The notes below the pieces were generated by a model. That model ran no database searches, was not told where the DNA came from, and saw nothing but the letters and a program-made list of their open reading frames with translations. A stretch of 64,000 bases of DNA. Origin: Theobroma cacao (Eukaryota > Streptophyta > Magnoliopsida > Malvales > Malvaceae). Position 1 is the first letter of the stretch, and every line of letters begins with the position of its first letter. Where the stretch lies: assembly GCF_000208745.1 (NCBI RefSeq), contig NC_030851.1:28917213-28981212 (forward strand). The letters run 5' to 3'. Below, piece by piece: positions 50,300 to 61,109 of this stretch. A program made the position numbers and the translations under genes.

Positions 50300-51159
50300 T
50301 AATGACACGATCCATTTTGCATTTTACATTGGTGTTGCTGTTGCATTACTATGACTTATGAAATTGGGAAGACCGATAGCATAGCATAAATTTTGCTTTC
50401 TTAAAATAATTAGAACCTTGGTGGGAGATCAAAATATGATTAACAATTTGTTCCGAAATCAGAGAAAAAAAATTAGTATAATATTTGAAAAAACTCTTGA
50501 ATTAATAAAAAAATTCAAATAAATTTTTTTCTTTTATTTCATTCAATTAAATTTTTATTTTTATTTTAAATGAAATAAATTTTTATAATTAATAGTTGAC
50601 TAAGTTCCATTGATTTAAATATCACTTATTATTATATTCATGTGACGTTGATGGAGTATTAATATGACATTGACATAAAAGATAAAAATGTCATATGATC
50701 ATGTTATTATGTAACGTCATTATCTATTATGACATATCAGGATAATATATTAACATCACATAATATAAATTGACAAATGATATCTTCATTAATAACAATT
50801 AATAAATTATTAGTTATAAAAATTTATTTAATTTATAATAAAAATATAAAAATTTTATTAAATATAATAAAAAATAATAATTTATTTAAAATTTTTTAAA
50901 TAATTTAAAAGCTTTTATAGATATTAGATTATAAAAATTTTCTTTTTATTCGCTCATTCTGTTTTTGGACACCGTGAAGGGCAATATAAATAATGGAATA
51001 TATGACGATGGAAACTAAAAAAAAATTAAAAGAGGAGAAAAAAATGGGGTACATGGGTAAAAGGGAAAAAAACAAAGAGGAGAGATGTAGATGACAACGA
51101 GGCCGAAAAAACAGAAGCAAGGGGTCCAATCAAGTCACTATCAGATTTGGGAGCTCTTT

Positions 51160-51476
51160 GTAAATGCGGGAGCCAGAGTCGATGACTCACTACCCCTATG
51201 CCCACCCCCCCCCCCCCCCCCCAGCCCCTAACCTATATGCCCCTATAACCTTCACTTCATCCCCCCCTGTCTATCTCTCTCTCTCTCTCTCTCTCATTCA
51301 AAGATTTCAATTTTCAATTCGCCACCCTTTCAAACTTAAAAGCCCTTTTGTTCTATTATTATTAGATTTAAAATAGAAAACCCTTTTGTTTTGTTGTGAA
51401 ATAGCCAGTGAACTTCCTCCCATTGCCCCTCCGCGCGGGCGGCCTCTCTTCCTCCATCCCAACCCACCGCATATGG
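51160..51476 (+). promoter_or_regulatory. Polypyrimidine leader-like sequence without a gene
   Basis: C/T-rich plus-strand segment with a C18 run (51205-51222), a CT microsatellite (51274-51294) and a GC-rich end (GCCCCTCCGCGCGGGCGGCC near 51426). It has the look of the 5' leader of a plant gene, but the frames that follow (51164-51376, 51408-51599) show no domain, and repeats start within 500 bp. It may be the severed start of a gene or a promoter whose gene was displaced. Confidence 0.3.
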
Positions 51477-51929
51477 AGTAGTATTTATTCTTTTACAACC
51501 CTGGATGAAGAGTTTGCTAATTTCTGTTTATATGATTTGTCTTCACTGGACAATAGATTTCAAATGCTTAGTTCAAAACTATTTAAAAAACCTTATTAAC
51601 TAAATTAACTAACATTTTTAATTGTAAAGCTCTTCTAAATATGATGAGATTGATCACCTAATGGAGCATAATAGAGACAGCTTAAGCTTTATTGAAGGAA
51701 AAAAAAATGGCTTTACGGATTTTGGTTAAAGTCTTAAAGATCAATGCTAAGCTTTTGATTCAAAACTTCTGTTGGACATGATATATAACAAATCAAACTT
51801 TTGAGATAATTTATTATTTGTATGTTGTTGGACACTTTTCGAACTTAAATGTTAGTGCCATTTTTTTGTGGTTATAATATACATAAAAAAATATAAAGAA
51901 AATGAGATTGGTTGTTGAAGCCATGAGTC

Positions 51930-52110
51930 GAGCCATCATCTTCAATCTACATTGAGCACTTGCTATATATCTACAAAAAGGCTTTTAACAGATATAAGCT
52001 CTTGAGATTTACTAATGCTGATACACACCAACAGCTCATTTCTACTTTTACTCGTGTATTTATGTAAATTGCAAAAATCTTATGATATTAGGTTGAAAAT
52101 ATATTTGTTT
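51930..52110 (+). repeat. Direct repeat F, copy 1 (empty site)
   Basis: TCTTCAATCTACATTGA, CTCTTGAGATTTACTAATGC and TTTCTACTTTTACTCG recur in the same order at 54960-55049 and 59700-59772. Copy 1 is uninterrupted at GATACACACC, where copy 2 carries the 4.6-kb insertion, so it serves as the empty site. The two copies flank the TIR element. Confidence 0.65.
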
Positions 52111-52115
52111 TTTGA

Positions 52116-54955
52116 TTAAATACTTAAATAAATTCTTTGAAATATACTGAAAAAGTTAATTAAATCTCTATCTTTTTATTACGTTCAAATAAAGATCTGA
52201 ATTTTTATTTTAGATTAAATAAGTTTCTCTCACTAATTGTTGATTAACTTTCGTTAGTTAATGGTACAATTAGTAATTTTATATCACATCATCTGCCGCA
52301 GGGTATATTGACATGTCATTTTATTTTATTTGTGCAAATTGATATTAATTTCTATACTAAAGAGAAACAACAATTCTTCTCAAACTGTTCCTTTTCCTCC
52401 TTTTAAATTTGCAACACCTTTCTTCATTATCTCTTGCCTCAATAAATAATCTGTCAAAACTCTTTTTCCAGAAGAAGAAAAAAGAATATTGTTATTCAAT
52501 TTTCTACTCATGCAAGTGCACGTATCGTAAAAATAATATAGAGATGAGTAGAGTGTCGATCCCACAGAGAATTGAATTAATCCTTATTGTTAACTATTAA
52601 AATTAACACATCTTAATTTTATCTAAACAATTAAAATTAAAAAAAAATTAAATTAATAAAGTAATAATTAAAACTAATATATCAACAAATTTTACTTCTA
52701 GTGATTAACGGATCTAAGATTATGATATCCCTCAATACTTCATCTGAATATTATCTCTCTCTCTCTTAACTCAGTTTAATGGATTAAGTTGCTAATCTAA
52801 AGTCCTAAATTATTTACAAGTCTCTATCGAGTTTCTTATAAAAATACATTTCCCAATTAATTTACTATATGTCTATGCAAATTATATTGGAGAAAGATTT
52901 ATTAAGTTTATGCTCTAATTTTGGCTACATATAGCTTATAGGTGTATGTCTACCCTATATGCAAATCAAACCACCTAATCAACTGAGTGCATTAGATCAT
53001 GTGCTATTCTTTTCAAGGTCTACCTAAATCTCTTTCACCAAGGTTTAACCTAGGTTTCCAATTCAATCTAATTAGTGATTAGGCAATTAGAAGCATTAAG
53101 AATAGAATAAAATAAACAACCTAAATCTATCAAACATAAGTAAAAGAGAGATTAATAATCTAAACTACATATTGAGTTCAATTATAATCTTAGATTAACA
53201 ATTTAGTTCCCCATCAAGTCACACATCATCATTAAATACAGTTTAAACATTAAGAACAAAGCCAAGAAAATAAAAGAATAAAATAAAAGATAGAAAAACT
53301 CAAGAGTTGTGTTCTTGATCTCCAAATCTCCTTGAATCCTTCAAATTCTTCTTAGCTGCAATGACTCTTGTGGCTTGACTCTCAATTGTTAATCTGGTGT
53401 TTTCTTCCTTCTTCCCTTTTCTCCAAAAGGTTGTTTTTATAAGCTTTAAAGTTAGGCCAAGTTGGGTGAAGAAAGAAGTCAATTCCAATTAGATTATGTG
53501 GGTTGTAGCCTTGCCCAATTAATTAACAGAAATCGTAATTGCTCTAGGACTGCTACAGTATGTCAATTTTGACAAGATTTTTGACCATCTTACAAGCCGA
53601 AATGGGTAAAGTAGTAAACATAAAAGTTGTAGCTTTTTCTCTTATCTTTCCAATGGTCTAAGAATCGCTTCATTTGAAACTCTGTAGAGAAAGTAATGGC
53701 TGAAATACCAAAGTATATGCGTTAGAAGTCTGCACCTTAAAATTGCTCTCTTTCTTTCATTAAAATTATTCTTTCATCAAACACCTACAAAAGCACAAAT
53801 AAATCAATAACAACCTATCTTAACCACATTAACACCAAATTAATCATAAAATTAACTAAGATTATATTGACTCACCTAAAATAACTAATTTAAAATAATT
53901 AAATAAAATCTACTAATTTCTATGCATTACTACAAGAATTAAGCTAAATTATTATAAAAAATAAGCTCAAATAACCCTATATCATAGAGTTATCAAATAT
54001 TAAAAACCATAATGATGAATAGTCCAAGCTTGTTTGACCACGCTACTAGTACTGAGAAAGGCTTTTGATGAAACTTGTAGTTCTAAGATAGGGATTTAGA
54101 GCAAGAATATCATTAGCCTTTAAAGAAAGCCCTTCTCTTTTTGATCAATCCACCCTCTTCCTATAGTTGTCCATAGTGTTGCTTCACAGTTAAAAACTTT
54201 GAGAATGAGAATTTAAAGCTTAATACTGATGATTAGTATATTCCATATAATGAAGTGAAATATTCTTCCAAAATCAAAGTTAAACCTCCAAGCTTTGAAC
54301 AAAACACTCTTTGCAATCCCCAATACAAGGTTATGCAAATAAAATTTAACCTTCCTTTTGAAATTCATTATGTTGAGAAATAAAAACAAATTGAATACAA
54401 GTCTCCTAAGCCTAAAGCATATCTTTATCTTGAAAGTGTTATGATCATGAAAAAGATTTGCAATAGAAGGTCTTCTCATCAAACATCCTTTCATTTTGAT
54501 AATCCTTACCCCATGACGTTTGAGTTTCTTGTTAACCCACTTACCTTATTTTTGTTAAAAACCCTATTCCATGTTAAAAACAATCGTAATCAAGACTTAG
54601 TTTGAAGCAATTAGTTTGTTTTTTTTTTTAATTTTTTTCAAACCTCTAAGTCAATTATTTTTGGACATATGGATAGGTAAAAAGGAGAAAATTCAATTCC
54701 TAATCAATAAGTTTTAATGCCACATCATCTAGCATGTGGTAATGTCATCATCAAAATGACACGTCAACATGTTACGTGGTAAATGACATAGTATAAAATT
54801 GCCAATTGTACATTTGACTAACAAAAGTTAGGTAAGAGTTATTAAGAAGGCTTATTTGACTTAAATAAAAATTTTGGGGCTTATTTGAATGTAATAAAAG
54901 ATAGAGATTTAATTGATTTGTTTGGTATAATTTAGAGGCTTCAATGAATTTGAGC
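52116..54955. mobile_element. Non-autonomous TIR element (Mutator-like?), interrupted
   Basis: Long inverted repeats of about 200 bp: 52116-52325 matches the reverse complement of 54738-54955, including AATTAAATCTCTATCTTT, CAAATAA, AACTTTNGTTAG, GGTACAATT/TGTACAATT and GACNTGTCATTTT. Long AT-rich inverted termini of this kind suggest a Mutator-like non-autonomous element. No transposase seen; the minus-strand frame at 54213-54494 has no known domain. The LTR at 52490-53995 lies inside. The exact ends and target-site duplication were not resolved. Confidence 0.5.
52490..53995 (-). mobile_element. Solo LTR-like element, family D, copy 1 (TSD AATAT)
   Basis: 1506 bp with TG...CA ends (TGTTATTCAAT ... 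AGAGTTATCA) and a perfect 5-bp duplication AATAT at 52485-52489 and 53996-54000. On the minus strand it begins TGATAACTCTATGATATAGG, a start seen on other plant LTRs, so I orient it minus. Near the left end it carries GTGTCGATCCCACAGAG. No coding content, no PBS or polypurine tract next to it. Confidence 0.75.
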
Positions 54956-54959
54956 CTCC

Positions 54960-55049
54960 GTCTTCAATCTACATTGACCACTTAATATATATCTAAAAAC
55001 AGACTTGTAGCATATATACGCTCTTAAGATTTACTAATGCTGATACACA
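54960..55049 (+). repeat. Direct repeat F, copy 2 (left part)
   Basis: Matches 51935-52018. It continues after the insertion at 59700-59772 with AACTTGTCATTTCTACTTTT. Confidence 0.65.
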
Positions 55050-58000
55050 TGTTCAATTTTTTACTCACACAAGTATACGTATCGCAAAGATAATATAGAG
55101 ATGAGTAGAGTTTCGATCTCACAGAGAATTGAATAAATTTTTTTTTGCTAACTACTAAAATTAACACACCTTAATTTTATCTAAACAATTAAAATTAAAA
55201 AGAAAAATTTAAATTAATAAACTAATAACAAAAACTAAAACTAATGTAAAATCTATTAGCAAATTTATTTTATTAAATATGAATGACTACTAAACCTAAA
55301 ATTATGATATCCCTCAATACTTCATTTGATTATTGTCTCTTTCTCTTAACTTAGTTTAATGGATTAAGTTGCTAACCTAGAGTCTTAAATTATTTACAAG
55401 TCTCTGTCCAATTTCTCATAAAAATACCTTTCTCAATTAATTTACTATATGTTTATGCAAATTATATTGAAGAAAGATTCATTAAGCTCGTACTCTAAGT
55501 TTGGCTATGTATGGCTTACAAGTGTATGTCTACCTTGCATGCAAATCAAACCACCTAATCAACTAAGTGTATTCGATCATACGTTATTCTATTTAAGGTC
55601 TACCTAAATCTTCTTCATCAAGGTTTAACTTAGGTTTTCAATTCAATCTAGTTGGTGATTCGGCAATTAAAAGCATTAAGAACAGAATAAAACAAACAAC
55701 TTAAATCTATCAAACATAAGTAAAAAAGAGATAAATAATTCAGACTACATATTGAGTTCAATCATAATCTTAGATTACAAATTTAGTTCCCCATCAAGTC
55801 ACACATTATCATTGAATAAAATCTAAACATTAAAAACAAAACCAAAAAAATAAAAGAATACAAAAAAATATAGAAAAACCCAAGAATCATATTCTTGATC
55901 TCCAAATCTCCTTGAATCCTGCAAATTCTTTTTAGCTTCAATGACTCTGTAGCTTGACTCTCAGCTTTTCAATCTGGTGTTTTTTTTCGTTCCCCTTTAA
56001 GTCCTTTGAAAGGTTTTTTTTATAGGCTTTGAAGTTAGGACAAGTTGAGTGAAGAAAGATGTCACGACCCGGAACCTCCCTCAGGCCCATGACAATCGCT
56101 GCGACGTCCCAATTGACACTCATTATCCGGAATGCCAACCGGAACCCCGCAAGGCTTACATATCAGTTTCTTTCCTTTCCTGTGAGCAATCATTGTTAAA
56201 TATCGAGTTTTTAGAGAATATATACTATTTTAGATCAAAAACAATCAAAATAAAATTTTCGCCACACAGGGGTATTTTGGTCATTTTTTTCTCAAAAATT
56301 TCGAAACTGGCTAAAACGTAATATACAAGTACAAAACACATAATTCATATTCAAAATGAGTTTAAAAGTCTAAAATCTTCATTTAAAACGAAATTACGGT
56401 TATTTGAATATAATAAGAAAATAAAAGAAATATTAAGGAAAATATTCTATTTTCTTATAAAACAATATTTATAGAGTTATACGTGAATAATTTTTATAGC
56501 GTAAAAGCTAAATAAATTTATACATACTGAAATACAGTAAGCCAAAATATTTAATTTAATTTACAATAACAAGAGGGCCCCCGAATAAACAAAAGTAAAG
56601 AGGACTGTGAACCTACGGTTTGGAAAATGCAGATCCAATGGTAGTCCTCGATGAGATCAGCTATCTACAGTCTATACTGAACCTGAAATGGGTGGAAAGG
56701 AGTTGGGTGAGATTTTGCAATCCCAATGAGTAAACAGACATTATCATAAATATCTAAAGGCGAGTAAAATGGAGGCAAGTTTAAACAACAAATTTCAACC
56801 CATTTCATAATGTTTTCAATTTATTTCTTAAACCATAAAATATTTGTAATTTACCAAAACAGTTGTTAAGGCTTATGTCTTTTATTAAAACAAGGCTCAA
56901 GCCAAAACTAATCCTCGGGGATACCTTGGCCGAGGCATCTAACCGAGTCCGCCAAGGGTGTTAAAATATTCACACGTGAAACACATTTTTATTTTTAAAA
57001 CCAGCCGTTCCTTGGCGTTGGCCGAGTTACACATTCACGTGGGGGTTCGACGTGAAGTGAGCTCTAATACTACCCCAGGAGTTACCCTCCTCGCCTCTAC
57101 AACCGGAGTAACTATATAACTGGGTTTACCGTGCCCCTCTAATAGGCAGTCCACGGAAACCCGTCACTGCAGTGACTAACCCACCAATTTTAATAAAATT
57201 TCGACAGTATAACGTGGCTTTTATTTATTTATCCAGCCTGCATAGTAAAACAACTTACATAAATTTCCCAATGCATTCACAAAATATAGCCACATATACT
57301 CATTTCTCATAAGCCATTCCTAGGAAAATATATATTTTTCAAGTCAATTTGTAGCCTCCAATTACTCAATTTCATAATCAATACAATATATTTTTATTTG
57401 TCACATTTATTCCTAAAACATCAAAAATCCCGTTTTAATCTCGTTTTCATTTCATAAAATACATAAAGGGCATTTAAAAATAAACTCTAGATAATTTACA
57501 ATAATAATAAGTTTACTCACCGTTTGTACAAACTAAAAGCTTTCTAAGCGCCCCGATCACTACTCGTCGGGTACGACTTCTTTGCCTTTTCCGGAAGGCT
57601 CTCCTCCTAGACACATTACAAAAATTTACACAATTCATCACATTGATGCTAAATCACTATATAATTAACTTAAATCCTATACTAATGCATGGTATGAAAT
57701 GCAATAGCCTAAAACGGCTTAAACGCGGTATTAACCTATTTTTGGCACTTTGCCCGATAAATTGCTAACGCGCTCCATTTTAGCTCTAAATCATCCCATT
57801 CTCTCTCCAACATTTCTAACCATTAAATATCAGCCAATAACCTTCTAAAAACAACAAAATCAGCTCACTCCCTTCCTTGGAAAATTCGGCCAAAAATGGG
57901 ACATTAACTCGGTTAATTTTCTACTTTGTTTTTCTATCACGTTTAATCGTTTTTCATCATTTTCTCTTCATTTTCCTTAGAATAAAATCAATTCATCATC

Positions 58001-59699
58001 ATTGTACAGCATTGAGCATCCAGCCAAGAGTGGGTATTGTGAAAATTTAATGATTTCTTGCCCAATTTAATTTCTAAACACATTTAACTAACTAAAACTA
58101 TCAATTTAACTAAAAATCAAAACCTAAAAATTTCAATTTCTCTCCCCTAGAATTTCGTCCAGCCCTTGATATCACTTTTTGATCTCTCTCCTCAAGCATG
58201 CTAAATGGAAATAAAGGCATAGGAAAGGTAGAAATCAAGCTAAAATCGAAAAATCTTACCGTTAGACGCGTAAACGGTCGAAAACCGCGAATTTCCCTTT
58301 GAATTTTCTTGTTTCTCTTTGGTTTTTCTTTTTTTCTTCCTTTCCTCTCTATTTCCTCTCTTGTTCTTCCTTATGGCCGGCCAGCACTTAAAATTTGGGT
58401 TTAAATGGGCTGACTTTTCATTAAAATAATATTATATCATTTAAAAAATGCCACATGTCACTTTCCCATTGGCCCATTTTTAAAATTTCATCCATTTGTT
58501 TCCAAATTTTCACCATACACTTGTCTCATATATTCATAGCTTAGATAAAATTCTCAGACTCATCCAAAGTCTCGGTGGAGTAATTTTTGAAATTTACACT
58601 TTTGCCCCCGTAAAAGTCAAAAATTACATTTTTGCCCCAAAAATTGAAAAATTGCCCATAGACATATTTTTCATCCCTTATACTCATACCATTCTCCAAT
58701 TTGTCAAATTTGATCTAAATTCTCTCAAAATCTCAAATTTTGTCCGTGGGTGGCAAAATTACGATTTTGCCCCTACACTCCAAAAATCACCAGAATTAAA
58801 CTTTTTCACTTCCTATCATTAAATTATACTCCAAATAGTTAATCTTGGTCAAAAATTTCACTCCATGATCAAATTATTATCTTAGGTGGCAAAATGACGA
58901 TTTTGCCCTTGAATATCAAAATTTCTAATTTTACCCCAAATGAACCCTCGAACTCCGAACAATCATTTTTAGTCATTCCTGGACTATAAAATATTAAATT
59001 TCATCCTACAATTCCTATTTGAACTAGTTCGAGGTTAAATCAATTTAAGTGTACCGTTAGGTACAATAACGGGTTTCGTCTATTCTTAGGTGCTTTTCTA
59101 GCGTAATAACATGCTACTCAATGCATGTATGTCATGACATGTATTTATAGGGTTGGCGTTTACAAAAGAAGTCAATTAAAGCTTGGATTTCCTCATCAGA
59201 TTATGTAAGTCACAGCCTTGCCCAATTAATTAATAGAAATCGTAATTGCTCTAGGACTGCTATAGTGCATCAAATTCGACAAAATGTTTGACCATATTCC
59301 ATACCGAATTGGGTGAAGAGATAAACATAAAAGTTTTAGATTTTTCTCTTATCTTTCCAATGGTTTAAGAATAGATTCATTTGGAGCTTTGTAGAGACAG
59401 TTATAGCTGAAATACCAAAATATATGCAGTGCAAGTTTACACCTCAAAATTGCTCTTCTTTTTCCATTAAAATTCTTCTTTCAAACACCAACAAAAGTAC
59501 AAATAAATTAATAACAACCTATCTTAACCATATTAACACCAAATTAAGCATAAAATTAACCATGATTAGATTGACTCACCTAAAATAACTAATTTAAAAT
59601 AATTAAATAAAATCTACTAATTTTTATGCATTACTACAAGAACTAAGCTCAATTACTATTAAAATTAAGCCCAAATAACTCTATATTATAGAGTTATCA
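55050..59699 (-). mobile_element. Solo LTR-like element, family D, copy 2 (TSD ACACA), carrying a nested LTR
   Basis: TG...CA ends (TGTTCAATTT ... GAGTTATCA) and a perfect duplication ACACA at 55045-55049 and 59700-59704. Without the nested LTR (56060-59164 plus one AAAGA) the element is about 1540 bp and aligns along its length with copy 1. The uninterrupted repeat at 51930-52110 shows the site before insertion. Noncoding. Confidence 0.8.
56060..59164 (-). mobile_element. Solo LTR, gypsy-type family II, copy B (TSD AAAGA)
   Basis: On the minus strand it runs from TGTAAACGCCAACCC to GGTTCCGGGTCGTGACA, 3105 bp, with a perfect duplication AAAGA (56055-56059 and 59165-59169). The host sequence before and after (GTGAAG|AAAGA|AGTCAATT) is continuous in the uninterrupted copy near 53466. 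Collinear in inverse orientation with copies A and C, including CACGTGGGGG near 57035, GGCCGAATT motifs and GGCAAAATNACGATTTTGCC blocks. Confidence 0.9.
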
Positions 59700-59772
59700 A
59701 CACAAAAACTTGTCATTTCTACTTTTACTCGACTATTTATGTAAACTACAAAAATCTTATAATATTTTATTG

Positions 59773-60052
59773 TGTTATGAAATATAAAAAGGAACAACTA
59801 TAAGAGAAAGCATTTAGAGGGAAAAAAGGTATTTGGAGGGAGTAAGAAAAGCTTATTCAAGTGTGTATTTATAAATGAAGTGAACGGTCTATTTATAGGC
59901 TAATAAGCCTTTATCTAGATAAAATTTACAAGATGAAAATAATACTAAGGGATTAGATGGATGGATTATATTCTAATCTTAATCCAATCTAATATACATC
60001 CAAATCTAGATATACATAGCATAAATGGATATTCACAAAAATATTCATAACA
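59773..60052 (-). mobile_element. Copia-type 3' LTR (280 bp)
   Basis: Perfect 9-bp inverted ends TGTTATGAA...TTCATAACA. On the minus strand it is preceded by the purine run AAGGGAGAG (60053-60061), its polypurine tract. It belongs to the pol fragment at 60287-61109, whose 3' end faces it. Short LTRs and this start are common in the Ale/Retrofit type of copia. Confidence 0.8.
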
Positions 60053-60286
60053 CTCTCCCTTGAATATCTACTGTATTAAGAATATGTCTCGTTAAAATCT
60101 TATTAGGAAAAAAACCTCATGGGAGAAAAATCCTAGTGAAGGAAAAAGAGTACATAATTCTTTTCAAGAATACACTTATAAAATACTACCTTATTAAAAA
60201 CCTTATCAAGAAAAACCTAGTGCAAAAAACTTTGATAAACAAAAAGAGTACAGTATGTATTTTACTATTTCTAATGATTGCATTAT

Positions 60287-61109
60287 TAAGATATTTAAAA
60301 TGATGCATTCCAATCTTTTGTACCAACTTTTCAACTGTTGTAGTATGAAAAACTTTGGTGAACAAATCTGTTATATTGTCACTTGAACAAATTTGTTAAA
60401 CACTAATATCACCCTTTTCTTGGAGATCATGAGTGAAAAATTTTGGCAAAATATGTTTTGTTTTATCGCCTTTAATGTATCCTTCCTTTAACTGTGTTAT
60501 GCAAGTAGTATTATCCTCATATAACGTTGTTAGAATCTCTTTCTTAGTTGACAAGCCACACGTTTCTTGAATATGTTGAGTTACATATCTTAACCAAACA
60601 CATTCACGACTTACCTCATGAATTGTCAAAATTTCTACAAGGTTAGAAGAAATAGCAAATATAGTTTGTTTTATAAAACACTATGAAATAGTCGTACCTC
60701 CACATATAAATAAGTAATCTATCTAGGATCAAGCTTTATGTGGATCATATAAATATTCTGCATTTGAATAACTAATTAAATTTTATTTTAATATATTTGA
60801 GTAATAGAAGCCTATGTCTATTATTCTTTAGAGATATCGGAGTATATGTTTAACTTCGTTTCAATGTCTTTGAGTTGGAGAAGAATTATATTTTATAAAT
60901 AAATTTATAGCAAATGATATATCAAGTCGTGTATTACTAGTAAAATACATTAGTAATCTAATTAGACTAAGATATGGTACTTCAAGACTATAAAGTTCTT
61001 CATTATCCTCACGAGATTGGAAAAGGTCTTTTTCACTTCTAATGACTTTATAACCACTGGCAAACTCAATGGATGTACTTTGTCTATATAAAATCATTTT
61101 TGCACTTTT
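60287..61109 (-). pseudogene. Copia-type pol fragment (end of RT plus RNase H)
   Basis: Minus-strand reading gives the end of the reverse transcriptase domain (EVPYLSLIRLLMYFTSNTR, SFAINLFIKYNSSPTQRH), then SYSNAEYLYDPHKA, GGTTIS, the RNase H signature ASRECVWLR-like VSRECVWLRYVTQHIQE, LYEDNTTCITQLKEGYIKGD and FFTHDLQEKGDI. It ends with EKLVQKIGMHHFKYL near 60290. In-frame stops occur at several points, for example after GDISV and at DPHKA*. Its 5' side is cut by the LTR at 61110. Not functional; the protease, integrase and most of RT are absent. Confidence 0.8.

Larger units (their letters stand above)
48228..51159. other. Upstream region of HD-Zip gene and AT-rich intergenic DNA
   Basis: The right flank should hold the HD-Zip promoter and 5' leader (minus strand). 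It includes a 27-base T tract at 48679-48705. From about 49660 to 50930 the DNA is extremely AT-rich, with a (TAA)n microsatellite at 50267-50299. Bases 50500-50800 resemble the AT-rich termini of the TIR element at 52116-54955. No ORF with a domain. Confidence 0.5.

Noticed and set aside
54213..54494. 93-codon minus-strand ORF inside the TIR element
   Set aside because: Phe/Leu/Ile/Asn-rich chance frame without transposase motifs.
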